Source of the DNA: Hyperoodon ampullatus
Taxonomy: Eukaryota; Chordata; Mammalia; Artiodactyla; Ziphiidae
Length of the DNA stretch: 64,000 bases
NCBI GenBank assembly: GCA_949752795.1
Contig: OX457057.1
Location: 3,958,632-4,022,631 of the forward strand
Reading direction: 5' to 3'
Shown here one piece after another: positions 55,566-64,000 of this stretch (positions are counted from its first letter, which is position 1; each line of letters opens with the position of its first letter). Made by a program: the position numbers and the translations under genes. The notes below the pieces were generated by a model. That model searched no databases and had not been told where the DNA came from. It saw nothing but the letters and a program-made list of their open reading frames with translations.

Positions 55566-57930
55566 AGGGATAAATCTGCTTAGTGACGAAGACAATGCCG
55601 CTTACATCGTGAAGCGCTTGTCAGGGCTGATTGACAGGAAGGCTGAGGCTCGGAGGGTTTGGCCAGTCCCCTGGGTGGGGGTGGGGAGGCAGGACACTGG
55701 ACATTTGACTGCAGGGGCCAGGGTCCCCCTCCTCTCTCCACCCTGGACCTTTCAATCTGCCTCCCGGGAGCCTGCTGTACACACTGGCCGTGGGGACAGC
55801 AGGGGCAGCAGGGAGCAGGTCACCCAGACCCAGGCCTGAGCATCTTTCCTGAGACCTGACTCACAGACCTGTCCTGACCCTAAAGAGAGAGAGGAGTCAG
55901 GGCCCCCCACAGACCCATCTGGGCACCCCAAGCCACAAGCCCAGAGAGTGGCAGTTACATAGGCTTGGAGTTGTTGGGAGGAAATTAGGGGCTTCAAGCT
56001 GGCACCACCTCCCTCCAAGACCCCCAGTAAGTGTTGAAGAAGACAGCAGAGGCCCACCGTCTCCTCTTGTTCAGGAAATGACCGAGCGTGCCAGCCAGCA
56101 CGAGACAGGAGGAGCTCAGCAGGGCAGCGCAGGACGCAGGACGTGGGGAGAATGGCCAGTCAGCTCTCTCCTGGGCCCCAGCACCCAGCTCCACAGAGAC
56201 GCAGTGACCAGGGTCTGCCCGGGCTGGGGGACAGCGGCCAGGCCCCGGTCGGAGCCCCGAGGCCCCAGTTTTCTATTTCTGGTTCTCACAGCACCTTCTC
56301 TTACAGGGCCAACGGTGGGGCCATCCATCCCCATGCCCAGCACCCCGCAGCCTGACTCAGACCGGAAAGTGGCTCCAACCTCGGCAAGGGGTGAGGCTGG
56401 GGCTGCCGTGGTTTGGGGGTGGCCAGGGCAGAGACAGGCCAGGCGACAGCAGCAGAGAGACATCACACTGGGGGCGGGAGAGATAGAGACACAGCCCAAG
56501 AGCCCCTCGCAGAGAAAGGCAGAGGGATGGGGGGTAACGCGGGGGAGGGGAAGGGGGCAGGCTGGGGCCCAGGTGGATGGACTGGGCCGAGTGCCGACGA
56601 GGATGCCTCTCGGTGCATGACCAAGTGGGACAGAGAGCGGAGAGCCCAGTCCAGGAGCGGGGCCCAAGGAGGCTGGCTGGAGCAGGCTCCCCCTGCCCCC
56701 ATGACGAGACCAGCCTGGCACCGCTGCATCCAGACCCAGTGAGTATCAAAGACACCCTGGACAAGGCTCAGGGGCAGGTAGAGGAGGCCAGGCTGACCCA
56801 GCAGGGCCCTGTCGTGGCAGCGGGATGAGAAGCAGAGACACGGGGCAGCAGATTGAAGCTGAGCTGGGGGTGCCTTGCTTGTCTCCTGGCAACAACGGGG
56901 CCCATCCCTCCCCTCCCCACTGGGCCCCACTCCGTCCAGCTGACCCACACCACGCACTCCACTGCAACCTAGTGACAGGGGAAGGACCCAGGATGTGGCA
57001 ATGGGTGACCCGGGTTCTAGCTCTGCTGCCGGCAGCAAGTCACACAGCGCCTCTGGGGCTCAGCTGCCCGGCCCATCGAGCGGAGTGTTCGTGGGGCTCT
57101 CCCAGGTCCAGGCCTGGCACGCATCCCAGAAAGAGGCTGCAGAGGGCAGGCGGGTGCTGCCGTCAGCCGTCAGCTCTTATGAGTGTCGAGGCCAGGAGCT
57201 TGCGGGGCTTTGGTTTTGCCTAGTGCTCCAAACGTGAAGTAGCCAGACCAGGAGAGGAGAGGAGGCTGTCCCAAGGGTGCACGGGGCAGGGCAGCAGCAT
57301 GCACATCCCGGAGCAAGGACGGAGGTGCCCAGCAGCCCCGTGTCCCGGGCGCCCAGGCTGAGCTGCTCTCTGGGGTCCACCAGCCCGGACAGCAGGAAGA
57401 TGTCACAAGGTCACCAAGGACCCAGGGGACCCTGAGAAGGCATCCCTGGGGCAGGGAGCTGTTGGCACACCTGGGAGCATGCTTCCCCCCTCCTGGGCAA
57501 AGCCGGTGGAGGGGTCCCTGCCTGTCTATCTCTCCCCGGCCCCCCTCAGAAGGTGGCCATGCAAGGAAGAGGGATTTCTAGGCAAGCCACATTCGGGTGG
57601 AATTCAGACCCAGGTTTCCAGCTGGCAGGAGGCCAGACCAAGGAAAAGCCCGTCCAACCCTGAGCCATCAGAACTGGCCCAAGGGGCCCGAGGCCAGAAA
57701 GACCTTGACCTTCTGACTTTGAATGCTGAACACCAGCCTTGCCCTCAGCGACGGAAAGAAAGAAGGCATTGCCTGCAATTGTACGGCTTCCTGGGGCTGG
57801 AAACCAGGAGGCGGGGCTTCCAGATCAGGGCGGCCACGTCCAGCTGTGCAGGTTGTGCATCTGCTGTGAAAGTTGCCCCTCGAGCCGCGGCTGGAAAGGG
57901 GCTGAGGCCAAGCAAATCTGGAGGCGACTC
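55566..57930. other. Long GC-rich unique stretch, no gene seen
   Basis: The most GC- and CpG-rich part of the window (56.1-57.4 kb), still short of a convincing CpG island. A MIR scrap near 57000-57065 ('gggttctagctctgctgcc'). Frames of 180-201 codons on both strands overlap and contain no known domain. Confidence 0.4.
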
Positions 57931-57934
57931 GGGG

Positions 57935-58150
57935 TCACGGCAAGCGCCTGGGCTGATTCCCAGCTTACCACCTCCTGGCTGTGTGACCCGGGCACACGTC
58001 TTAACCTTGATGAGCTTGGTTCTTCATCTGTAAAGTGAGCATCACAGCATCTCACTTACACAGTAGCTGAGGAAACTGAATGAAATGTCATCTGAAAGGT
58101 GCCTGGGGCCACACCTGGCACAGAGCAGAAGCTCAATAAACAGTAGGTCT
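57935..58150 (+). repeat. MIR SINE
   Basis: 'tggctgtgtgacccgggcac', 'cttggttcttcatctgtaaagtg', 'cacctggcacagagcagaagctcaataaac' cover core and tail. Confidence 0.85.
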
Positions 58151-58151
58151 C

Positions 58152-58320
58152 TAGAGTTACCATATGATCCAGCAATCCCACTCCTGGGCATATATCCAGA
58201 GAAAACTCTAATTCAGAATGGCACCTGCACCCCAACGTTCGTAGCAGCACTATTCACAATAGCCAAGACATGGAAGTAACCTAAGTGTCCACTGACAGAT
58301 GAATGGATAAAGAAGATGTG
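58152..58320 (+). pseudogene. Older L1 ORF2 fragment, left part
   Basis: Encodes '[15 protein letters not shown]' and 'FVAALFTIAKTWK' then a stop. Its spelling 'atatccagagaaaactctaattc' differs from the younger copies ('ataccctgagaaaaccataattc'), so it belongs with the older right part at 58815. Confidence 0.75.
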
Positions 58321-58806
58321 GCACATATATACAATGGAATATTACTCAGCCATAAAAAGAAACGAATTGAGCTATTTGTAATGAGGTGGCTAGACCTAGA
58401 GTCTGTCATACAGAGTGAAGTAAGTCAGAAAGAGAAAGACAAATACCATATGCTAACACATATATATGGAATTTAAGAAAAAAAATGTCAGAAGAACCTA
58501 GGGGTAAAACAGGAATAAAGACACAGACCTACTTGAGAATGGACTTGAGGATATGGGGAGGGGGAAGGGTAAGCTGTGACAAAGCGAGAGAGAGGCATGG
58601 ACATATATACACTACCAAACGTAAAGTAGATAGCTAGTGGGAAGCAGCCGCATAGCACAGGGAGATCAGCTCGGTGTTTTGTGACCGCCTTGAGGGGTGG
58701 GATAGGGAGGGTGGGAGGGAGGGAGACGCAAGAGGGAAGGGATATGGGAACAGATGTATATGTATAACTGATTCACTTTGTTATAAAGCAGAAACTAATA
58801 AAAAAA
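58321..58806 (+). mobile_element. Younger L1 3' end inserted into an older L1
   Basis: Runs from the last ~40 codons of ORF2 ('[13 protein letters not shown]') through the 3' UTR to 'gcagaaactaat' and an A tract. 'aagatgtg' precedes it (58313-58320) and follows it (58807-58814). The G-quadruplex motif is at 58705-58723. Confidence 0.8.
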
Positions 58807-58814
58807 AAGATGTG

Positions 58815-59118
58815 ATATATATATACAATGGAATATTACTTAGCCATAAAAACGAATGAAATAATGCCATTTGCAGCAACATGAATGGACCTAGAGATCA
58901 TCATACTAAGTGAAGTAAATCAGACAAAGACAAATATCATATGATATCACTTATATGTGGAATCTAAAAAATAGTATAAATGAATTTATTTACAAAACAA
59001 AAACAGATTCACAGACAGAAAACAAACTTATGGTTACCAAAAGGGAAGATGAGGGAGGGGTAAGTTAGGAGTTTGAGATTAGCAGATACGAACTATTACA
59101 TATATATATATATATTTT
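58815..59118 (+). repeat. Older L1, right part
   Basis: Continues the old L1 from 'atatatatatacaatgg' and 'gaatattacttagcc' through 'atgccatttgcagcaacatgaatgg' to the 3' UTR 'aacaaacttatggttacc', ending at a (TA)n-T tract. Confidence 0.85.
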
Positions 59119-59442
59119 TTTTTTAAATACAGTAAGCCTCACCACTATGCTGCCCAGTAATTCCCAGCCTCGTTCCAGAGAGAGCTGCCCTAGCCCCTGC
59201 CTCCCTGTGGCCCATCCCTGGGGGGCTGTCCATGGACCAGCTCCCCGGTCTGTGCATCATCCCTTGTCTCAGGACCCAAACCACTTTCCCAGCTCAGATG
59301 TTTAATCCAGTAGTCACTTCTCCAGGGGCAGGACATCAGGATGGAGGCTGTCTTCTGCTCTGCCCACAGCCATTGGTGCCCAGCTCCTGCCCCCAAGGGA
59401 AAGATAAAGCCCTTGAAGGCAGCGTTGGGCTGGGGGTGGTGC
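59119..59442. other. Short unique stretch
   Basis: No gene or repeat recognised. Confidence 0.4.
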
Positions 59443-59457
59443 TCAGATTGAGTTTTG

Positions 59458-59781
59458 TTTGTTTGTTTGTTTTTTTAACATCTTTATTGGAGTATAATTG
59501 CTTTACAATGGTGCGTCAGTTTCTGCTTTATAACAAAGTGAATCAGTTATACATATACATCTGTCCCCATATCTCTTCCCTCTTGCGTCTCCCTCCCTCC
59601 CACCCTCCTTATCCCACCCCTCTAGGTGGTCACAAAGCACTGAGCTGATCTCCCTGTGCTATGCGGCTGCTTCCCGCTAGCTATCTATTTTACGTTTGGG
59701 AGTGTATATATGTCCATGCCTCTCTCTCACTTTGTCCCAGCTTACCCTTCCCCCTCCCCGTGTCCTCAAGTCCATTCTCTA
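59458..59781 (-). mobile_element. L1 3' UTR, younger of two at one site
   Basis: (tttg)n/poly-T at the left, then the complement of the L1 3' UTR ('ctttattggagtataattgc', 'cataacaaagtgaatcag'-like text, 'gcgtctccctccctccc'). Ends against 'tcaggttgagtttt' (59782-59795), which with 'tcagattgagttttg' (59443-59457) forms its target duplication. Confidence 0.9.
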
Positions 59782-59795
59782 TCAGGTTGAGTTTT

Positions 59796-59901
59796 TTTCT
59801 TTAATAAAAATTGAAGTATAGTTGATTTACAGGATCATGTTAGTTTCAGGTGTACAGCATAGTGATTCAGTTACACACACACACATATATAACTGAGTAT
59901 A
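59796..59901 (-). mobile_element. L1 3' end, older of two at one site
   Basis: About 105 bp: 'ttctttaataaaaattgaagtatagttgatttac', 'gtacagcatagtgattcag'. Followed by another copy of 'tcaggttgagttttg' at 59902-59916, its own target duplication with 59782-59795. Confidence 0.85.
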
Positions 59902-59916
59902 TCAGGTTGAGTTTTG

Positions 59917-61150
59917 ATTAAATGCAAGACCCTGGTTAGAAGCGTCAAGCTCATGGGCTCCCCCCGCAGCCCAGCTGCCTCCAGGGAAGCCCGTGAGCCG
60001 GTGTTTGAGTCTCTTGGTTCTGCTCTTTGAGGATCACTTGGTAAATGAAACGCAAAGATGGGGGCGGTAGGGCGCAGGGTCCGTGAGGAAGCACTACAAA
60101 GGAAATCAAACAAAAGCAGCTTCCCAGGCAGGCACATCCACCACCAAAGATAACAGCCAGAACCCGGAAGGCTTCGTCCGGAGTCGTGCCTTGGAGGAAC
60201 ACTAATTGAGCACCTACGACAAGCCAGACCCTGGGTGCCTGGCCACCAGCATCTTGGAGATGGATGTGAGTCTCCTCGCTGCGCAGACCTGAGATTCACC
60301 AGCCCCGTGAAGCTCGTCTCTGGTTTAACGGCTCGATGTGCTTGGAAAGGAGTTGGACTGTCGGGGAAACAGCCAGGCTCATGACTGGCAAGCCGGTCGG
60401 GCAGTGCCCCTGGCAGCACGCACACCCTGCACCCAGCTCAGGGCTGCCAGCACCTTCCAGCCCCTCGGCGGTTTCGAGGAACTTTCTCATGCCTGTTGTT
60501 CAGGGGAGGTTAGTCCCAGCTCTACCTCTGGAGCCCCAGGTATGGCACCATTAGTGCAGGGACCTGCAGGCTGAGGAGGAGCCAATAGGGGCCCAGCCAA
60601 TGCTCTGGAATCTTCCACCCACACTTGGATATTCAGGCTCCTGGCCCTCCTGCAGCCCAGCTGTAAGTTAAAAAGGAAACATGACCACCCTGGCAGACCC
60701 TCTGCCCATCCCCGTTCAGTCCCTGCCAGCGGCGCGCTGCAAACACCCTCAGCTCGCCATCCAGCCTTCCTCCTGGACTGCATGAGACTGACCAGATCTC
60801 TGAGAGCAGCTGGGTATGGATGGAGTGGGAAAGGGAGTGACCCAGCCTCCTCAACCTTGGTGGACGCTCACCAGGCGTGTTCTCCTGGGCCCAGGGGAAC
60901 CCGCTGACCACAGTGGAAGCAGCCTGACATCTCTCCCTCCGTGGACCCCTCCCTTTCCCCAACTGGACGCACCACTTCCCACCAGTCTGAGAGCTGGGAG
61001 GTCCCGCTGCACAGAAATGAGTCCCAGGAGCACCAGAGGGCTCGAGACCAGCCTGCAAAAGGTTTGATGCAAATACACACGCATCGGAATCCAGTAACTC
61101 AGAGCACTCCATACTCACTCTCTTCACTATTAGACAAATTTTCATTAAAA
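59917..61150. other. Unique stretch, no gene seen
   Basis: A MIR-like scrap near 60200-60245 ('ctaattgagcacctacgacaagcc'). The 184- and 202-codon minus frames have no known domain, and the latter starts inside the L1 that follows. Confidence 0.4.
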
Positions 61151-61952
61151 AAATAAACCTCCTTTTGCACAGCAAAGGAAACCATAAACAAGACGAAAAG
61201 ACAACCCTCAGAGTGGGAGAAAATATTTGCAAATGAAGCAACTGACAAAGGATTAATCTCCAAAATTTACAAGCAGCTCATGCAGCTCAATATCAAAAAA
61301 ACAAACAACCCAATCCAAAAATGGGCAGAAGACCTAAATAGACAGTACTCCAAAGAAGACATACAGATGGCCAACAAACACATGAAAGAATGCTCAACAT
61401 CATTAATCATTAGAGAAATGCAAATCAAAACTACAATGAGATATCATCTCACACCGGTCAGAATGGCCATCATCAAAAAATCTAACAACAACAAATGCTG
61501 GAGAGGGTGTGGAGAAAAGGGAACCCTCTTGCACTGCTGGTGGGAATGTGAATTGGTACAGCCACTATGGAGAACAGTATGGTGGTTCCTTAAAAAACTA
61601 AAAATAGAACTACCATACGACCCAGCAATCCCACTACTGGGCATATACCCTGAGAAAACCATAATTCAAAAGAAGTCACGTACCACAATGTTCATTGCAG
61701 CTCTATTTACAATAGCCAGGACATGGAAGCAACCTAAGTGTCCATCATCGGATGAATGGATAAAGAAGATGTGGCACATATATACAATGGAATATTACTC
61801 AGCCATAAAAAGAAACGAAATCGAGTTATTTGTAGTGAGGTGGATGGACCTAGGGTCTGTCATACAGAGTGAAGTTAAGTCAGAAAGAGAAAAACAAACA
61901 CCATATGCTAACACATATATATGGAATCTAAAAAAAAAAAAAAAAAAAAAAA
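61151..61952 (+). pseudogene. L1 ORF2 C-terminal fragment with premature poly-A end
   Basis: LINE-1 ORF2p is the endonuclease/reverse transcriptase of the element. This copy keeps only its C-terminal part. It is open from at least 61280 to 61972 as one frame of 230 codons, with '[20 protein letters not shown]', the Cys-rich segment '[18 protein letters not shown]' (about residues 73-90), '[20 protein letters not shown]' and '[20 protein letters not shown]'. Near the end an extra t in 'gaagttaagtc' shifts the frame, replacing the usual terminus. The insert stops at the A-rich 'ggaatcta' region, followed by about 24 A. The whole 3' UTR seen in the copies at 28.3 and 58.3 kb is missing. No target duplication is evident. 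It is one of the least diverged L1 pieces here. It is not a host gene. Confidence 0.9.
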
Positions 61953-62421
61953 CAAGCCTGGTGTTTATTTAAATTGTTGACCCAAGCCAATCTCTCCTTT
62001 GGTGAGAGCCTCAATAAGTAGCTCACAGTCTCAGAACGGGGTTTGGGAGCATTCCCCAGGGGCTCATCCTGGGGTTCCTGACAGCAGGATACAGCATGAC
62101 CGAGGGCGTGACGCTGCTGCTTCCCTGTGGGTCTCTTGGGTCATTTCCATTATCACTCCACGCATGGGATGCACAGCACGAAGGGTCATAAGAGGTGAAT
62201 CATGCTTTCCCAGACCCTCTGCAGAGACCAGCTTAGCAGGTCAGCAAACCCCTCTTCACGTATTTACTTTGTGCTTCCTTCCTGCAAAGGCCCTGAGGTC
62301 TGGGCTACAAGACTCAGGAAGCCTATTTTCTCAATGCCCATCTTGGCATGTTGAGTGGGGCCATCTGCCTCCAGCTGGGCTGATCCACCTGAGGTCAATA
62401 CCCCTCAGGGTGCTAGAGGCC
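61953..62421. other. Unique stretch, no gene seen
   Basis: Nothing recognised. Confidence 0.4.
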
Positions 62422-62783
62422 TGGGCTTCCCTGGTGGTGCAGTGGTTAATAATCCGCCTGCCATTGCAGGGGACACGGGCTCGAGCCCTGGTCTGGGAAG
62501 ATCCCACATGCCGTGGAGCAACTAAGCCCTTGTGCCACAACTACTGAGCCTGTGCTCTAGAGCCCGCAAGCCACAAGTACTGAGCCCACGTGCCACAACT
62601 ACTGAAGCCTGCGTGCCTAGAGCCCGTGCTCTGCAACAAAAGAAGCCACCACGATGAGAAGCCTGCACACCGCAACAAAGAGTAGCCCCCGCTCGCCACA
62701 ACTAGAGGAAGCCCGCGCGCCGCAACGAAGACCCAACGCAGCCGTAAATAAATAAATAAATAAATTTATTTAAAAAAAAAAAG
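62422..62783 (+). mobile_element. Full-length CHR-1-type SINE, sense
   Basis: Head 'gggcttccctggtggtgcagtgg', repeated 'ccacaactactgag' modules in the body, (aaat)n tail. Target duplication 'tgctagaggcc' (62411-62421) and 'tgctagagccc' (62785-62795), one mismatch. Confidence 0.93.
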
Positions 62784-62795
62784 ATGCTAGAGCCC

Positions 62796-63207
62796 TTTTT
62801 TTTGTTCATGGTGTGAGAGGGGAACTGAGCACAGCTAATGCTCTAGGGGGATTAACCCCACTGTCCACACATGGCTGGGACCAGTGAGACCCAGTGACAT
62901 TCCCAAGCGAGGGTGCTTCCTGGTGAAGTTGGCCATGGTGGGAGCTGTGCCCAGGGCCAAGAGTCCCATTACTGTGAGAAGTGGTCGATCAGAACTCATG
63001 AAGTTACATCTGAACTTTAACAGGGCAATCTAGTACAGAAGTATGAGCCCGCCTCCATCACCAGTAAGGGATAAAATCCAGACTCCTCGATTCCAAAGCC
63101 CTGCAGAGAAGCGGTTTCCAAAGTGACCTCCACGGAACCCTGGTTCTACAGGGTGTCCCTCAGACAGGGCACTGTGGTTACACAAGTTCATGTTGATGGT
63201 GACACAC
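62796..63207. other. Unique stretch, no gene seen
   Basis: Nothing recognised. Confidence 0.4.
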
Positions 63208-63506
63208 TGACAGCACCTTCTTTAAAATCAGGAACAAAACAAGGATGTGCACTACATCCATTCCTATGGAATATTTTTCTAGAAAGCCTCGTCCAGTGCA
63301 TTAGGACAAGGAAGAGAAATAAAAAAGAGATAAGGATTGGACAGGGAGAAAGAAGGCTGTCACGCTCACAGATGATATGAGTATTCACACGCCACCCTAA
63401 CATAACCCTACAGCCAAAGTATTAAAATTAATAAACGAGTTTAGCCATGTCGCCAATTATAGATGAATACACAAAAGGCAGTTGTGTTCTTGAGACCAGC
63501 CTAGAG
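63208..63506 (+). pseudogene. Old L1 ORF2 reverse-transcriptase relic
   Basis: Encodes 'LKSGTKQGCALHPFLWNIFL' and 'ESLVQCIRTRKRNKKEIRIG', the RT palm region of L1 ORF2p in which intact elements have an FADD motif shortly after. Here the frame is lost just before it ('LSRSQMI' then stop). In another frame 'KLINEFSHVANYR' continues the same protein. The catalytic Asp pair is not readable in frame. Old and inactive. Confidence 0.85.
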
Positions 63507-63715
63507 GTTTTTTTTTTTTTTTTGCGGTACGCGGGCCTCTCACTGTTGTGGCCTCTCCCGTTGCGGAGCACAGGCTCCGGACGTGCAGGCTCAGCGGCCA
63601 TGGCTCACGGGCCCAGCCGCTCTGCGGCATGTGGGATCTTCCCGGACCGGGGCACGAACCCGTGTCCCCTGCATCGGCAGGAGGACCCTCAACCACTGCG
63701 CCACTAGGGAAGCCC
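63507..63715 (-). mobile_element. CHR-2 SINE
   Basis: Poly-T at the left, head 'gccactagggaagcccc' at the right. Exact 11-bp target duplication 'ccagcctagag' at 63496-63506 and 63716-63726. It interrupts the region just after the old ORF2 relic. Confidence 0.93.
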
Positions 63716-63726
63716 CCAGCCTAGAG

Positions 63727-64000
63727 TTTTAAAATGAAAAATTTTTTTAAAGATACCATTTCTCTATGTGGTGGTTTCATAAGTATTCACTGTAGCTTTA
63801 TTCTTTAAACCATATTTAAGTTGTCGATACTCTTCTGAATGTATATTTTAAAACAAAAACTATAAACATGTATGGCAAGACATTAGCAAGAAGTCAGTAC
63901 AAAGGACTCAGCAAGATCTGTATGTTACATTTTGAAAAGATCGCCAGGATACAGAAGTAAGTGAGCAAAAAGAATGTTATCCCATGTGCCAATAAAAGTA
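63727..64000. other. AT-rich stretch to the window end
   Basis: May contain more of the old L1, but nothing is firmly recognisable. Confidence 0.35.

Noticed and set aside
56078..57038. Overlapping 180-201-codon frames on both strands
   Set aside because: They sit in the most GC-rich part of the window, where stop codons are rare. No domain recognised.
56100..57400. CpG island / promoter
   Set aside because: CpGs are present but scattered and mixed with many TG/CA pairs. No clear core promoter or first exon follows.
61280..61972. 230-codon frame as a possible host gene
   Set aside because: Its sequence is the C-terminal part of L1 ORF2p followed by translated poly-A. It is a retrotransposon fragment.
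1..64000. CRISPR arrays, operons, prophage or other prokaryotic systems
   Set aside because: The repeat content is mammalian throughout. Direct repeats found are target duplications, microsatellites or local tandem duplications without spacer structure.

Overview
This window looks like vertebrate nuclear DNA from a cetacean (whale, dolphin or porpoise) and carries no protein-coding gene that I can support. The taxonomic call rests on eight tRNA-derived SINEs. Five are of the short type, with a 5' tRNA-like head ('gcttccctggtgg'), a GC-rich body ending 'gtgagaggc' and a poly-A tail, which I recognise as the cetacean CHR-2 family. Three are of the related cetartiodactyl CHR-1/Bov-tA type. The L1 3' ends are also of the cetartiodactyl kind, and old MIR, L2, MLT1, Tigger and hAT relics are scattered throughout, as expected in a placental mammal. 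The species cannot be fixed from this window.

Layout. 1-12 kb: old L1, MLT1, L2 and Tigger remnants, several endogenous retrovirus LTRs (one inside a Tigger, one carrying a SINE) and CA-rich simple repeats. 12-19 kb: SINEs, an MLT1 LTR, many microsatellites, and an L1 insertion at 15.06-15.51 kb that appears to have carried flanking DNA with it (3' transduction). 19-34 kb: AT-richer DNA with several L1 3' ends bounded by clear target-site duplications, a hAT MITE, an ERV1 LTR, a long (TA)n palindrome and an ERVL LTR with a primer-binding-site remnant. 34-42 kb: MLT1 LTRs, short exact tandem duplications and two (GAT/GGT)n minisatellites. 42-58 kb: GC-richer, repeat-poorer DNA holding several low-repeat AT-rich islands (about 50.0, 50.3, 51.1 and 53.6-54.0 kb) that look like conserved non-coding elements. 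58-64 kb: a cluster of nested L1 insertions, a fairly young L1 fragment keeping much of the ORF2 C-terminus, two SINEs and an older ORF2 reverse-transcriptase relic.

No host operon, promoter-gene unit or RNA gene is evident. The window is best read as intergenic or intronic. Its recoverable biology is a record of retrotransposition plus a few candidate enhancers. Assignments to named repeat families come from recognition of consensus sequence and not from a database search. Boundaries are exact only where a target-site duplication is stated. Single short exons in the unique stretches cannot be excluded by eye.
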